The notes under the pieces: model-generated
The model's database searches: none
Told to the model about the DNA's origin: nothing
The model's input: only the letters and a program-made list of their open reading frames with translations
Program-made: the position numbers and the translations under genes
NCBI RefSeq assembly: GCF_014905615.1
Contig: NZ_AQGU01000029.1
Span: forward strand, 620,001-684,000
Length of the DNA stretch: 64,000 nt
Reading direction: 5' to 3'
DNA from: Pseudoalteromonas aliena SW19
Lineage (GTDB): Bacteria; Pseudomonadota; Gammaproteobacteria; Enterobacterales; Alteromonadaceae
In this document: positions 16,439 to 26,639 of the stretch, piece by piece
Position numbering within the stretch: position 1 is the first letter of the stretch
How the letters are laid out: each line of letters begins with the position of its first letter

Positions 16439-18430
16439 ATGGACGCTCTTTCGCAGTTGTTTTACCTGCATGGCATTGGCTATGAGTTCACTAAATATAA
16501 CGGCGAACAGGTTTTTTTTAGCGAAGAGACACGTAAGCGAGCTTTGCAATGTAGTGGTGTAAATCCCGACGATAACAATCAAATTGCGCACCTAAACTAT
16601 GAGTTAGATGTGGCTGTGTGGTTACAATTAGTACCCAGTGTTAGCTTAGTTGAGTCACCCGAGAATACGTTAAAAATACGCATTGATGAGCGTCAAAGTC
16701 ACGCTGTTACATACGTCAAAATAGAATCACTGGGTGTTAATTTAACATTTCAAACGCTACATGGTTTACCTATTGTAGGTGAATACTACCTAGACGGCGT
16801 TCGCTATATTGAACTTGCTCTCTCATTACCAAATATTCCTGTGGGATATCATGATGCAACGGTGCAAGTTGGAGAGCAACTAACACAGACGCAAATTTGG
16901 TCTGTGCCTGAGCAAGTTTATCAAGTAGCCAATAAAAAATGCACCGGGCTGTCCATTCAGCTCTATACTTTAAAAAATAAAGCGCAATTAGGGATTGGAG
17001 ATTTCGGCGATTTATTAGCCTTAACACACTTATGTGGTGCGCAAAGCATGGATTATATTTTACTTAACCCTCTTCATCTATTATTCGCTGATATGCCACA
17101 GCGGGCGAGTCCTTATAGCCCAAACAGCCGTGCTTTGCTAAACCCTCTTTATATCGCCATTGATCTATGCGATGACGCTAAAAATAATCTAGAACTCAAT
17201 ACATTAATGCAAAGCGATGACCTAACTGCGCTGATGCAAAGTAATGAAAAATTTATAAATTACGAAAATGTAAGCTGCATCAAATATAGGTTATTTAAAA
17301 CGCTTTATAATCACTTTGAGAAAACGGCTTGCCACGAGCGTCGCCAAGCATTTACTGATTTTTGTAATGCGTATTCAACTACATTAAAAACGCTAGAATC
17401 AGATAACTTAATGTTTGATTATTACCTGCAGTGGCAAGCACATTTGCAATTGGCACTTTGCCAGAATAGTTGTGTGGCGCAGGGAATGACGATTGGCTTA
17501 ATAAACGATTTAGCAGTGGGATGTGCTGGTGATGGTGTTGAATTTAACGCCCAACAAAGTTTATTTAGTCAAGGTGCACATGTTGGGGCTCCGCCAGATC
17601 CATGGGCTGAAGCGGGCCAAAATTGGGGATTACCTGCACTTACCCCTCAAAAACTTGGCAATAACCACTACCAGTTTTATCGCTCACTCATTCGCGCCAA
17701 TATGCAAGATGTTGGTGGGCTGCGAATTGATCACGTAATGGCTATTAGGCGCTTATGGTGGTGCTTTGAAACCAACGGCAAACAAGATGGCTGCTATGTT
17801 TATTATCCATTCGAACACTTACTCGCAATTTTAAAAATTGAATCGCATATTAATCAGAGTCTTGTTATTGGTGAGGACTTAGGTGTCGTCCCTCCTGAGG
17901 TAAGGCACGCTTTGGCATCTAGCGGTATTTTTTCTAACAGTTTGTTCTATTTTGAAAAGCAGTACGATGGCGAGTTTATTTCAATAAATGATTTATCGCC
18001 CCATTGCTTATTAATGATTGCCAATCATGATGTACCTCCCTTTAAGGGCTGGTGGCAACACGACGATTTAGACATAAAGCAGCAATATAATTTAATTGAT
18101 GAACAGCTATGCACCAGCCTTGCTAAACAGCGAGTTGAAGAGCGACAAAAGCTACTGCGCTTTATTAACGCCAATCAAACACAAGAGCTTGACTTACAAA
18201 GTAATGCAACTGATGTATATCAATCACTTGTATTATGTTTAGCCAAATCTCAGTCTCGATTATTTGCCTTGCAAATAGACGATTTAGATGAGCAGCAATA
18301 CCCTGTAAATATTCCAGGTACTGATACTGAGTACCCAAATTGGCGTCGTGCTTTAAACCACACGTGTGAAGAAATTTTTAATAAGAATGCATCTTTTTTA
18401 GCTGCTATTGATTCAATAAGGAAAGGTTAA
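16439..18430 (+). CDS. malQ: 4-alpha-glucanotransferase (amylomaltase)
   Basis: A GH77 enzyme that transfers 1,4-glucan segments between malto-oligosaccharides; here it would recycle short chains from glycogen breakdown. It has 663 residues with the GH77 layout. The nucleophile Asp is in GLRIDHVMAIRRLWW, the acid/base Glu in VIGEDLGVVPPEVR, and the transition-state Asp in ANHDVPPFKGWW; SPYSPNSRALLNPLYIAI is the typical active-site loop. Its stop overlaps the glgB start by 1 bp, indicating one operon. In many bacteria malQ sits with maltose genes, so the placement in a glg cluster points to glycogen turnover. Confidence 0.94.
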   Translation: MDALSQLFYLHGIGYEFTKYNGEQVFFSEETRKRALQCSGVNPDDNNQIAHLNYELDVAVWLQLVPSVSLVESPENTLKIRIDERQSHAVTYVKIESLGVNLTFQTLHGLPIVGEYYLDGVRYIELALSLPNIPVGYHDATVQVGEQLTQTQIWSVPEQVYQVANKKCTGLSIQLYTLKNKAQLGIGDFGDLLALTHLCGAQSMDYILLNPLHLLFADMPQRASPYSPNSRALLNPLYIAIDLCDDAKNNLELNTLMQSDDLTALMQSNEKFINYENVSCIKYRLFKTLYNHFEKTACHERRQAFTDFCNAYSTTLKTLESDNLMFDYYLQWQAHLQLALCQNSCVAQGMTIGLINDLAVGCAGDGVEFNAQQSLFSQGAHVGAPPDPWAEAGQNWGLPALTPQKLGNNHYQFYRSLIRANMQDVGGLRIDHVMAIRRLWWCFETNGKQDGCYVYYPFEHLLAILKIESHINQSLVIGEDLGVVPPEVRHALASSGIFSNSLFYFEKQYDGEFISINDLSPHCLLMIANHDVPPFKGWWQHDDLDIKQQYNLIDEQLCTSLAKQRVEERQKLLRFINANQTQELDLQSNATDVYQSLVLCLAKSQSRLFALQIDDLDEQQYPVNIPGTDTEYPNWRRALNHTCEEIFNKNASFLAAIDSIRKG

Positions 18431-20658
18431 TGAACAGCTCTGTAGTAGATAAGATTGGATCATCTTTTAATAATTACGATGCACAAGTGCAAGCCCTAAA
18501 TATTGGGCGATTTAAAGACCCATTTAGTTTTCTTGGGGTACATAAATTAAATAACTTAAACATAGAGTTACGGTTGTATTTGCCGACTGCTTTGAATGTG
18601 ACGGTTGATTCTTTGGGTAAAAAAATAAAAGCGCAGCGATATAAGCAAAGTGACTTGTTTATTGCAAAGCTCAACGATTTGCCGACGGCTCCTTACAAAT
18701 GTGAAGCTGAATATGAAAATGCAGTCATTACGTATTACGATGAGTACAGTTTTAAGAGTGAGCTTGATGCACAGGCAATGTATTTATTTAATGAAGGTAG
18801 TTTAGAGCATGCATACTCGCACTTTGGTGCGCATTTTTGCACCCAACAAAACATAGAAGGTGTGTGCTTTTGTGTTTGGGCACCCAATGCAGCTAGTGTA
18901 TCTATTATTGGTGAGTTTAATTTTTGGCAAGCTAATCGTCACTTTATGCGTTTTCACCCTGCCAGTGGTGTTTGGGAATTGTTTATACCCGGGCTTGAAG
19001 CCGATATGTGTTATAAATTTGCAATTACCACGCAAAGTGGAGACGTACTAGAAAAAGCAGATCCGTTTGCATTTAAAATGCAACAAGCGCCAGGGACTGC
19101 CAGCGTCTTACAATATAAGCCAGATCCTATAACGCTTGATGAGCAAGCGATAAATAATAGACAAAAGCGTAACCATATTGATGCGCCTATCAGTATTTAT
19201 GAAGTACATTTGGGGTCATGGCAACGCGGTGACAACAATCGTTATTTAAGTTACGCAGAGCTCGCTGACACACTCGTTAACTATGCGCTGGAAATGAACT
19301 TTACTCACTTGCAACTAATGCCTATCAGTGAATACCCTTTTGATGGCTCGTGGGGTTATCAGCCGGTGGGTTTATTTGCACCAACCAGCCGCTTTGGCGA
19401 TTACAACAGTTTTAAATATTTTGTAGAGCAATGCCACAAAGCTAATTTAGGCATTTTAATAGACTGGGTACCGGGGCACTTTCCAAGTGATCCGCATGGC
19501 TTGCATCAATTTGATGGCACCCACTTGTATGAGCATGCCGACATGCGCCAAGGTTTTCACCCCGATTGGAACACCTATATTTATAACTATGATCGCCCTG
19601 AAGTTAAAAGCTTTTTGATTTCCAATGCCATGTATTGGTTGCATCAATTTGGGCTTGATGGTTTGCGCGTAGATGCAGTGGCTTCCATGCTGTACTTAGA
19701 TTACAGCCGTAAAGAGGGGGAGTGGATCCCTAACTGTTTTGGTGGACGCGAAAACTTAGGTGCAATTGAGTGCTTAAAGCAAGTCAATCTTCGCAGCTAT
19801 AAAAATAATTCTGGCATTATGATGGTGGCTGAAGAATCAACTGCATGGCCTGGGGTTACACAAGATGTTCAGCACAATGGTCTCGGATTTGGCTATAAAT
19901 GGAATATGGGCTGGATGAACGATAGTTTGCAATACATGCAACGCGATCCACTTTACAAACAGCATCATCACCACGAAATGACATTTTCGATGGTGTACGC
20001 CTTTAGTGAAAATTTCATTTTGCCATTAAGTCATGACGAAGTCGTGCATGGTAAAGGCTCGTTGATTGAAAAAATGCCAGGCGATGATTGGCAAAAATTT
20101 GCAAATCTACGTGCGTACTATGCGTTTATGTGGGCGCATCCAGGTAAAAAACTATTGTTTATGGGGTGTGAAATAGCGCAGCGAAGTGAGTGGGGGCACG
20201 ATCATTCAATTGATTGGCACTTATTAGAGCATCAAAGTCACATGGGCATAAAGCAAACGATTAAAACGCTTAATTACATTTATAAAAACCAACCTGCTTT
20301 ATACGAGCTTGATACAAGTGCAACTGGTTTCACTTGGATAGACAACAATAATAACGAGCAAAGCATTTTAAGTTTTGTGCGCTATGCTAAACGCGCACGT
20401 GATTTTGTAGTAGTGATAGCCAATTTTACACCAATGTCATATCAACATTACGATATTGGCGTCCCCTGTAAAGGTTACTATCAAGTCATTTTAAATACGG
20501 ATGAAACGCAATTTTTTGGCTCGGGGATCGAAGTAACCCAAAATGACGGGCAGCTTATTAAAGCATCTGCTGTTGCAAGTCATGGATTTGAGCAAAGTAT
20601 TTCTATTGCTATTGGCGGTTTAACGACTATTTATTTGCAAAAGGTTGACGATGAGTAA
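18430..20658 (+). CDS. glgB: 1,4-alpha-glucan branching enzyme
   Basis: Makes alpha-1,6 branches in glycogen. It has 742 residues and the GlgB domain order: an extra N-terminal beta-domain (1 to ~105), CBM48 (FGAHFCTQQNIEGVCFCVWAP onward), a GH13_9 barrel and a C-terminal beta-domain. Catalytic residues are the nucleophile Asp in LRVDAVASMLYLDYSR, the Glu in MMVAEESTAWPGVT and the Asp in LPLSHDEVVHGKGSL. The HHHH run (QHHHHEMTF) is also normal for the family. It overlaps malQ by 1 bp and glgX by 8 bp. Confidence 0.97.
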   Translation: MNSSVVDKIGSSFNNYDAQVQALNIGRFKDPFSFLGVHKLNNLNIELRLYLPTALNVTVDSLGKKIKAQRYKQSDLFIAKLNDLPTAPYKCEAEYENAVITYYDEYSFKSELDAQAMYLFNEGSLEHAYSHFGAHFCTQQNIEGVCFCVWAPNAASVSIIGEFNFWQANRHFMRFHPASGVWELFIPGLEADMCYKFAITTQSGDVLEKADPFAFKMQQAPGTASVLQYKPDPITLDEQAINNRQKRNHIDAPISIYEVHLGSWQRGDNNRYLSYAELADTLVNYALEMNFTHLQLMPISEYPFDGSWGYQPVGLFAPTSRFGDYNSFKYFVEQCHKANLGILIDWVPGHFPSDPHGLHQFDGTHLYEHADMRQGFHPDWNTYIYNYDRPEVKSFLISNAMYWLHQFGLDGLRVDAVASMLYLDYSRKEGEWIPNCFGGRENLGAIECLKQVNLRSYKNNSGIMMVAEESTAWPGVTQDVQHNGLGFGYKWNMGWMNDSLQYMQRDPLYKQHHHHEMTFSMVYAFSENFILPLSHDEVVHGKGSLIEKMPGDDWQKFANLRAYYAFMWAHPGKKLLFMGCEIAQRSEWGHDHSIDWHLLEHQSHMGIKQTIKTLNYIYKNQPALYELDTSATGFTWIDNNNNEQSILSFVRYAKRARDFVVVIANFTPMSYQHYDIGVPCKGYYQVILNTDETQFFGSGIEVTQNDGQLIKASAVASHGFEQSISIAIGGLTTIYLQKVDDE

Positions 20659-22714
20659 TCAATTTAAAATCACTCATGGCCACGTTGAACCGTTAGGCTC
20701 AATTATTGCTGATGGCGGTGTTAACTTTGCACTCTATGCGCCAAAAGCAGCGCAAGCTTATCTATGTTTGTTTGATAAAAGTGGCCATTCAGAAATCCTA
20801 AAAATAGCGATGAATATTAATGAAGGTGGTATTTGGAGTATTTATATATCGCCTTTAAATGAAGGCGCTTTGTATGGCTTTAGAGTCGAGGGGGAATACA
20901 ACCCTAAGCAAGGGCAATTATTTAATGAAAAAAAACTACTAATAGACCCCTACGCAAAAGACTTGTTTGGCGAATTTACTTGGAGTGAGCGTCATTACGG
21001 ACAAATGCCCATTGGCACTAAAAGCACCGTTGATAATGCTATTGATATATTTAAATCAAAAGTAATAGCGCCTTCGCTTTATGCCCATAAAAAGCCAAAC
21101 CATAGATGGTCAAACACCGTTATTTACGAGTGCCATGTAAAAGGGGCAACGTATCGTCACCCTAAAATACCTAAGTCTCTGAGAGGGAAGTTTTTAGGGT
21201 TAAGTCATCCAAGTTTTATTGAACATTTACAAAGTTTTGGTATTACAGCCGTTGAACTTTTGCCAGTTCATTCATTTATTAGCGAGCAGTTTTTAACAGG
21301 AAAAGGACTGCAAAACTATTGGGGATACAACACTGTTAACTTTTTTACGCCTCACAAAGACTATTTGGTTAACGATGATATCAATGAGTTTAAGCAAATG
21401 GTGCAGCAGCTTCATGCCGCTGACATCGAAGTTATTATTGATGTCGTATACAACCACACCGCTGAGGCTGGTAATGACGGCCCTATACTCTCCCTCAGAG
21501 GCTTTGATAACTTAACTTATTACCGTACTGTAAACGGTCAACCTGATGTATATATAAACGATACGGGTTGTGGTAATACGATTAACATTGATCATCCCCG
21601 CGTATTACAACTTGTCCTCGATAGCCTTCGTTACTGGGTCGAGACGATGGGCGTTGATGGCTTTAGGTTTGATTTGGCGACGATTTTAGGACGCTCTCAG
21701 TCAGGGTTTAGTGCGTCGCATACTTTTTTACAAGCAATTGCCCAAGATCCTATTTTAAACAAAGTAAAGCTTATTAGTGAGCCTTGGGATATAGGCCCTG
21801 GTGGCTATCAGTTAGGCGCTTTTCCTTCACCATGGCGAGAGTGGAACGATCAATACCGCGATGTAATAAAACGCTTTTGGAGAAGCGAAGAAGGTATTAT
21901 TGCTACCGTTGCTAAACGTTTACATGGCTCGTTTGATATTTTTGAGCACAGCGAACGGGGTCCTCTTAATAGTATTAACTTTATAACCAGCCATGATGGT
22001 TTCACACTTGCTGATTTAGTGAGCTACGAAGAAAAACATAATGAAGCAAATGGTGAGCAAAACCGAGATGGTCACAGTGCGAACTATTCTTTTAATTGTG
22101 GTGTGGAGGGCTTTACTGACGATCCACTTGTTACAGCACTTCGCTTACAGCAACAGAAGAATTTTTTGCTCACACTAATTCTATCTAAAGGCGTGCCGAT
22201 GCTCGCATCAGGCAGCGAAATGGCCCACTCTCAAGGTGGCAACAATAATGCCTATTGCCAAAATAATCGTACGAGTTGGCTTGCATGGAAAGACTCGCAA
22301 TTAAATCATACCTTAACCCGATTTGTAGATGATGCACTAAAGATTCGCCGTGCCCACAGTGCATTTAAACACAGTGTATTTTTAAATGACATAGACGAGC
22401 GTTTTACCGTTAGATGGTTTACCGAGGATGGGGCAACCATGTCTGATGCGCATTGGCATGAAAGTACACGGCAATTTTTGATGTACAGTTTGCTCGACAA
22501 GCAAAATAAACATGCGCTCTTGATTATATTTAATGCCAGTAAAAAAGTAGTCTCGTGTCAATTGCCGCCTTCTCCAATAAAAGCGCCTTGGCAAATGGTT
22601 TTATCAAGTGTCAATAATGCATCTATTAGTAGTGATAGCGGTGCGATGGTTGAAATTTCGGCACAAAGCAGCTGGGTATTCAGTGCAAATTTAGAGGAAA
22701 TAGGTCATGGCTAA
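20651..22714 (+). CDS. glgX: Glycogen debranching enzyme GlgX
   Basis: A GH13_11 isoamylase-type enzyme that cuts alpha-1,6 branches left after phosphorylase action. Visible features are an N-terminal CBM48 (GGVNFALYAPKAAQAYLCLF), the barrel with nucleophile Asp in GVDGFRFDLATILGR, acid/base Glu in LISEPWDIGPGGYQ, and Asp in NFITSHDGFTLADLVSYEEK. From the ATG at 20651 (in ATGAGTAA, overlapping the glgB stop) the product has 687 residues. A TTG two codons earlier is not preferred. It overlaps glgP by 8 bp. Confidence 0.95.
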   Translation: MSNQFKITHGHVEPLGSIIADGGVNFALYAPKAAQAYLCLFDKSGHSEILKIAMNINEGGIWSIYISPLNEGALYGFRVEGEYNPKQGQLFNEKKLLIDPYAKDLFGEFTWSERHYGQMPIGTKSTVDNAIDIFKSKVIAPSLYAHKKPNHRWSNTVIYECHVKGATYRHPKIPKSLRGKFLGLSHPSFIEHLQSFGITAVELLPVHSFISEQFLTGKGLQNYWGYNTVNFFTPHKDYLVNDDINEFKQMVQQLHAADIEVIIDVVYNHTAEAGNDGPILSLRGFDNLTYYRTVNGQPDVYINDTGCGNTINIDHPRVLQLVLDSLRYWVETMGVDGFRFDLATILGRSQSGFSASHTFLQAIAQDPILNKVKLISEPWDIGPGGYQLGAFPSPWREWNDQYRDVIKRFWRSEEGIIATVAKRLHGSFDIFEHSERGPLNSINFITSHDGFTLADLVSYEEKHNEANGEQNRDGHSANYSFNCGVEGFTDDPLVTALRLQQQKNFLLTLILSKGVPMLASGSEMAHSQGGNNNAYCQNNRTSWLAWKDSQLNHTLTRFVDDALKIRRAHSAFKHSVFLNDIDERFTVRWFTEDGATMSDAHWHESTRQFLMYSLLDKQNKHALLIIFNASKKVVSCQLPPSPIKAPWQMVLSSVNNASISSDSGAMVEISAQSSWVFSANLEEIGHG

Positions 22715-25244
22715 ACAAGATGAACAAGTATGTGTAGTAAAGGGTTGGCAAGACGGCCCCGTGATTGATGAAAGTACACTAAAGGATGACTTAACACGGC
22801 ATTTTTATTATACCCTTGGGCGCGATAAAATTGGCGAATCACAGCTATATTTATACCATGCGTTAGCATTGACTATTCGCGATAGGCTCGTTGCACGCTG
22901 TAGAGAAACCAATCAGCAAATTAGGCAAAAAAAATGCCGTAAAACTGCTTATCTGTCTCTTGAGTTTTTAATGGGCCGCGCACTGGGTAATGCAATACTA
23001 AACCTTGACTTAGACGGACAGGTGGCAGGTGCATTACAAGAGTATTGTACAACCATTGAGACGCTTGAAGATGCTGAGCATGATGCAGGGCTTGGTAATG
23101 GCGGTTTAGGTCGTTTAGCTGCTTGCTTTTTAGATAGTTGTGCAAGTCTCGCTTTACCTGTAATCGGCTATGGTCTGCGATACGAATATGGCATGTTTAA
23201 TCAATCTATTGACGATGGGAACCAAATTGAACAACCCGATAATTGGTTGCGCGAAGGGCATCCGTGGGAACTAAGTGCACCAGAGCATGCTAAGCGCGTT
23301 AAATTTGGTGGCTATGTGCAAAGTTATACGGATAAATTCGGACGCGCGCATCGTCAGTGGATAAGTTCGCACGATGTACTAGCGGTGCCTTATGATGTAC
23401 CAATTCCTGGTTATAAAAATAATATTGTTAATACTCTGCGCTTATGGAAATCAGAAGCGACGGACGAATTTAATTTAACTGAGTTTAACGCCGGTAGTTA
23501 CTCAGAAGCGGTTGCACAAAAGAACCTTGCTGAACAAATCACCATGGTGCTTTATCCAAATGACAGCAGTGAAAATGGGAAAGAGCTTAGATTACGTCAG
23601 CAATACTTTTTATCATCAGCGAGTATTCAGGATATTGTTGATCAGTGGGTTTCACAACAGGGTGAGAGTTTTAGTGATTTTTCTGACTTTCATGTTTTTC
23701 AATTAAACGATACACATCCAAGCATTGCCGTTGCAGAGCTTATGCGTATTTTGATTGATGATTACGAGCTTGATTGGGATGATGCTTGGCGCATTACAAC
23801 TAAAACAATGGCCTATACAAATCATACATTGCTACCTGAAGCACTGGAAAAATGGTCAGTATCATTATTTGCGAGGCTACTGCCACGTATCTTAGAAATC
23901 GTTTACGAAATAAACGCACGCTTTTTAGCGCTGGTGGCACAGCACTGGCCAGGTGATGTGAGCAAACAACGTGCGCTGTCGCTGATTGAAGAAGGTGATG
24001 AACCGCAAATACGCATGGCTTATTTAGCAATAGTTGGCAGCTATTCTGTAAATGGGGTCGCGGCATTGCATACTGAGCTATTAAAAGCCGGTTTGTTTAA
24101 AGAGTTTTATGCGCTATGGCCAGATAAATTTAACAATAAAACAAATGGCGTAACGCCACGTCGCTGGCTTGCACACTGTAACCCGATTTTGAGCAGCCTA
24201 ATTAGTGAAAAAATTGGTAACGATTGGGTCGGCGACTTTGCTCAAATTAGCCAGCTACGCCGCTTTTTTGATGACCAAGTATTTCATGGACACTGGCAAT
24301 CAGCTAAACGCGAAAATAAACAACGTCTCGTTGATTTAGTCAAAACACGCTGCGATGTTGAGTTTGATGTGTCGATGATGTTTGACGTGCAAGTAAAGCG
24401 TATCCACGAATACAAACGTCAGCTACTTAACATACTGCATGTGATTCATTTGTATGACCGCATTCGCCGAGGTGATACGCAAGGACTTGTACCACGCTGT
24501 GTATTACTTGGTGGTAAAGCGGCGCCTGGTTATTACATGGCTAAAAAAATTATCAAGTTGATTAATAATGTTGCCGAGGTGATTAATAAAGATCCCCTTG
24601 CCGCACCGTATTTACGGGTTGCTTTTTTGCCAAATTATAACGTAACGGCGATGGAAGTTATTTGCCCCGCAACCGATTTATCAGAGCAAGTGTCTACCGC
24701 AGGTAAAGAAGCATCGGGCACCGGCAATATGAAGTTTATGATGAATGGTGCATTAACAATAGGGACGCTAGATGGCGCAAATATAGAAATTAGAGATGCG
24801 GTAGGCGCCGACAATTTCTTCTTGTTTGGGGCACAAGCCCATCAAATTGATGAGATAAAATCGCGTTACAATCCAGCGCATATAATTGCAGAAAATACTG
24901 ATTTAGCAAATGTAATGCAGCTTTTAGAAAGCGGGCATTTTAATTTGTTTGAGCCGTGTTTATTTGACGATTTAATTAACGCAATTAAGAGTTCGAACGA
25001 TCCTTGGCTGGTTGCACACGATTTTGAAAGTTACATTAGTGCTCAAAAAGAAGTAGATAAAGCTTACGCAGATCAAACCTCCTGGACACGAATGAGTATT
25101 TTGAATACAGCAGCCAGTGGCATGTTTTCAAGTGATAGAACGATAAGCCAATACAGTGACGACATTTGGCATCTAGAACCCCTTAATATTAGTGCAACTG
25201 ACTTAACGACAACTAAAAGTCATATCACTAACAGCAAAGACTAA
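22707..25244 (+). CDS. glgP: Glycogen phosphorylase
   Basis: A GT35 enzyme that releases glucose-1-phosphate from glycogen or maltodextrin ends, with PLP as cofactor. It has 845 residues, the family's usual length. Landmarks are YLSLEFLMGRALGNAILNL, the glycine-rich AGLGNGGLGRLAACFLDS, NGVTPRRWLAHCNP, VKRIHEYKRQLLN, and the PLP-lysine segment KEASGTGNMKFMMNGALT. It overlaps glgX by 8 bp and precedes glgC by 14 bp, so degradation and synthesis genes share one transcript region. Confidence 0.97.
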   Translation: MAKQDEQVCVVKGWQDGPVIDESTLKDDLTRHFYYTLGRDKIGESQLYLYHALALTIRDRLVARCRETNQQIRQKKCRKTAYLSLEFLMGRALGNAILNLDLDGQVAGALQEYCTTIETLEDAEHDAGLGNGGLGRLAACFLDSCASLALPVIGYGLRYEYGMFNQSIDDGNQIEQPDNWLREGHPWELSAPEHAKRVKFGGYVQSYTDKFGRAHRQWISSHDVLAVPYDVPIPGYKNNIVNTLRLWKSEATDEFNLTEFNAGSYSEAVAQKNLAEQITMVLYPNDSSENGKELRLRQQYFLSSASIQDIVDQWVSQQGESFSDFSDFHVFQLNDTHPSIAVAELMRILIDDYELDWDDAWRITTKTMAYTNHTLLPEALEKWSVSLFARLLPRILEIVYEINARFLALVAQHWPGDVSKQRALSLIEEGDEPQIRMAYLAIVGSYSVNGVAALHTELLKAGLFKEFYALWPDKFNNKTNGVTPRRWLAHCNPILSSLISEKIGNDWVGDFAQISQLRRFFDDQVFHGHWQSAKRENKQRLVDLVKTRCDVEFDVSMMFDVQVKRIHEYKRQLLNILHVIHLYDRIRRGDTQGLVPRCVLLGGKAAPGYYMAKKIIKLINNVAEVINKDPLAAPYLRVAFLPNYNVTAMEVICPATDLSEQVSTAGKEASGTGNMKFMMNGALTIGTLDGANIEIRDAVGADNFFLFGAQAHQIDEIKSRYNPAHIIAENTDLANVMQLLESGHFNLFEPCLFDDLINAIKSSNDPWLVAHDFESYISAQKEVDKAYADQTSWTRMSILNTAASGMFSSDRTISQYSDDIWHLEPLNISATDLTTTKSHITNSKD

Positions 25245-25258
25245 ATGGAGAGAGTATT

Positions 25259-26560
25259 ATGCCCAGTTATGCAAATCGTTATATAAGTAGCCTTACCAGA
25301 GAAACTTACGCACTAATACTAGCAGGAGGTCGCGGTTCACGGTTACACGAGTTGACCGATTGGCGTGCAAAGCCTGCCGTTTATTTTGGTGGTAAGCATC
25401 GGATAATCGACTTTCCATTATCTAACTGCATCAACTCAGGGGTTCGGCGCGTCGGTATTGCTACGCAATATAAATCTCATTCGCTTATTCGGCATGTGAA
25501 TCGTGCTTGGGGGCACTTTAAAAAAGAATTGGGTGAATCGGTTGAGATTCTACCAGCATCACAGCGTAAGGGCGACGACTGGTATTGTGGGACAGCTGAC
25601 GCAGTTTTTCAAAACATAGATATTATTCGTCACGAATTACCTAAGTATGTAATGATTTTATCTGGGGATCATGTATATCGTATGGATTACGGTGCCCTTT
25701 TAGCTAAGCACGTAGAAAATGGCGCTGACATGACCGTTTGTTGTATTGAAGTGCCAGTAGAAGAAGCTGCTGATACGTTTGGTGTCATGACGGTAAATGA
25801 AGATAACCGTGTTTGTCGTTTTGATGAAAAGCCAGCAATACCAAGTTCTGTGCCCGGAAAGCCTGGAACCTGTTTAGCATCAATGGGCAACTACGTATTT
25901 AATACAGAGTTTTTATTTGAGCAACTTAAAAAAGATGCCGAAAATGAAGGGTCTGGTCGCGATTTTGGCCACGATATAATACCTGCGATAATAGAAGAGC
26001 ATAACGTATTTGCCTTTCCATTTATGGATCCCCTGCAAGGTGCTCAACCTTACTGGCGCGATGTAGGTACGCTAGATTCGTTTTGGGAAGCTAATATGGA
26101 ATTAGTGATGCCTGAACCTCAACTTGACTTGTACGATCCAACATGGCCTATTTGGACGTATCAAGAACAAGTTCCTCCTGCAAAATTCATATTTGATGAC
26201 GATGACCGTCGTGGTATGGCGCTTGATTCTACTGTATCGGGTGGGTGTATTATCTCCGGCTCTGTAGTTAGAAAATCATTATTATTTTCTAACGTGCATG
26301 TACGTTCATTTTGTGAAATCGAGGAGTCAGTGATTTTACCCGGCGCTATTATAAATCGAAGCTGCAGAATTAAGCGGGCAATAATAGATAGAAGCTGTGA
26401 AATACCTGCAGGGCTTGAGATTGGATTCGATCGTAAAACAGATGAAGATAACGGCTTTCGAGTATCCAAAAAAGGTATCGTACTGGTAACACGTGATATG
26501 CTCATTGAACTTGCAAAAAAACTAGCACGTCAAGCAAATGAAAATAAAAAATTAGCGTAA
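25259..26560 (+). CDS. glgC: Glucose-1-phosphate adenylyltransferase
   Basis: Makes ADP-glucose from glucose-1-phosphate and ATP, the rate-limiting step of bacterial glycogen synthesis and usually allosterically controlled. The nucleotide-binding start LILAGGRGSRLHELTDWRAK is followed by PAVYFGGKHRIIDFPLSNC, WYCGTADAVFQN, the metal/ATP site SGDHVYRMDYG and the substrate motif FDEKP. The C-terminal third is the left-handed beta-helix with hexapeptide-like turns (GGCIISGSVV, CEIEESVILPGAII). It has 433 residues. AGAGAG precedes the ATG. It lies between glgP and glgA. Confidence 0.97.
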   Translation: MPSYANRYISSLTRETYALILAGGRGSRLHELTDWRAKPAVYFGGKHRIIDFPLSNCINSGVRRVGIATQYKSHSLIRHVNRAWGHFKKELGESVEILPASQRKGDDWYCGTADAVFQNIDIIRHELPKYVMILSGDHVYRMDYGALLAKHVENGADMTVCCIEVPVEEAADTFGVMTVNEDNRVCRFDEKPAIPSSVPGKPGTCLASMGNYVFNTEFLFEQLKKDAENEGSGRDFGHDIIPAIIEEHNVFAFPFMDPLQGAQPYWRDVGTLDSFWEANMELVMPEPQLDLYDPTWPIWTYQEQVPPAKFIFDDDDRRGMALDSTVSGGCIISGSVVRKSLLFSNVHVRSFCEIEESVILPGAIINRSCRIKRAIIDRSCEIPAGLEIGFDRKTDEDNGFRVSKKGIVLVTRDMLIELAKKLARQANENKKLA

Positions 26561-26589
26561 TAACAAGTTAGATAAGTACGACAACAAAG

Positions 26590-26609
26590 CTTGCTCATTT
26601 ATGAGCAAG
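26590..26609 (+). other. Hairpin between glgC and glgA
   Basis: CTTGCTCAT / ATGAGCAAG is a perfect 9-bp inverted repeat with a 2-nt centre, 30 bp after the glgC stop. It lacks a T-run, so it is more likely an mRNA processing or stability element than a terminator. It contains the ATG at 26601, which argues against that ATG as the glgA start. Confidence 0.5.
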
Positions 26610-26639
26610 TCCACACAGGTTAAAGGAAGTAGTAAATTA

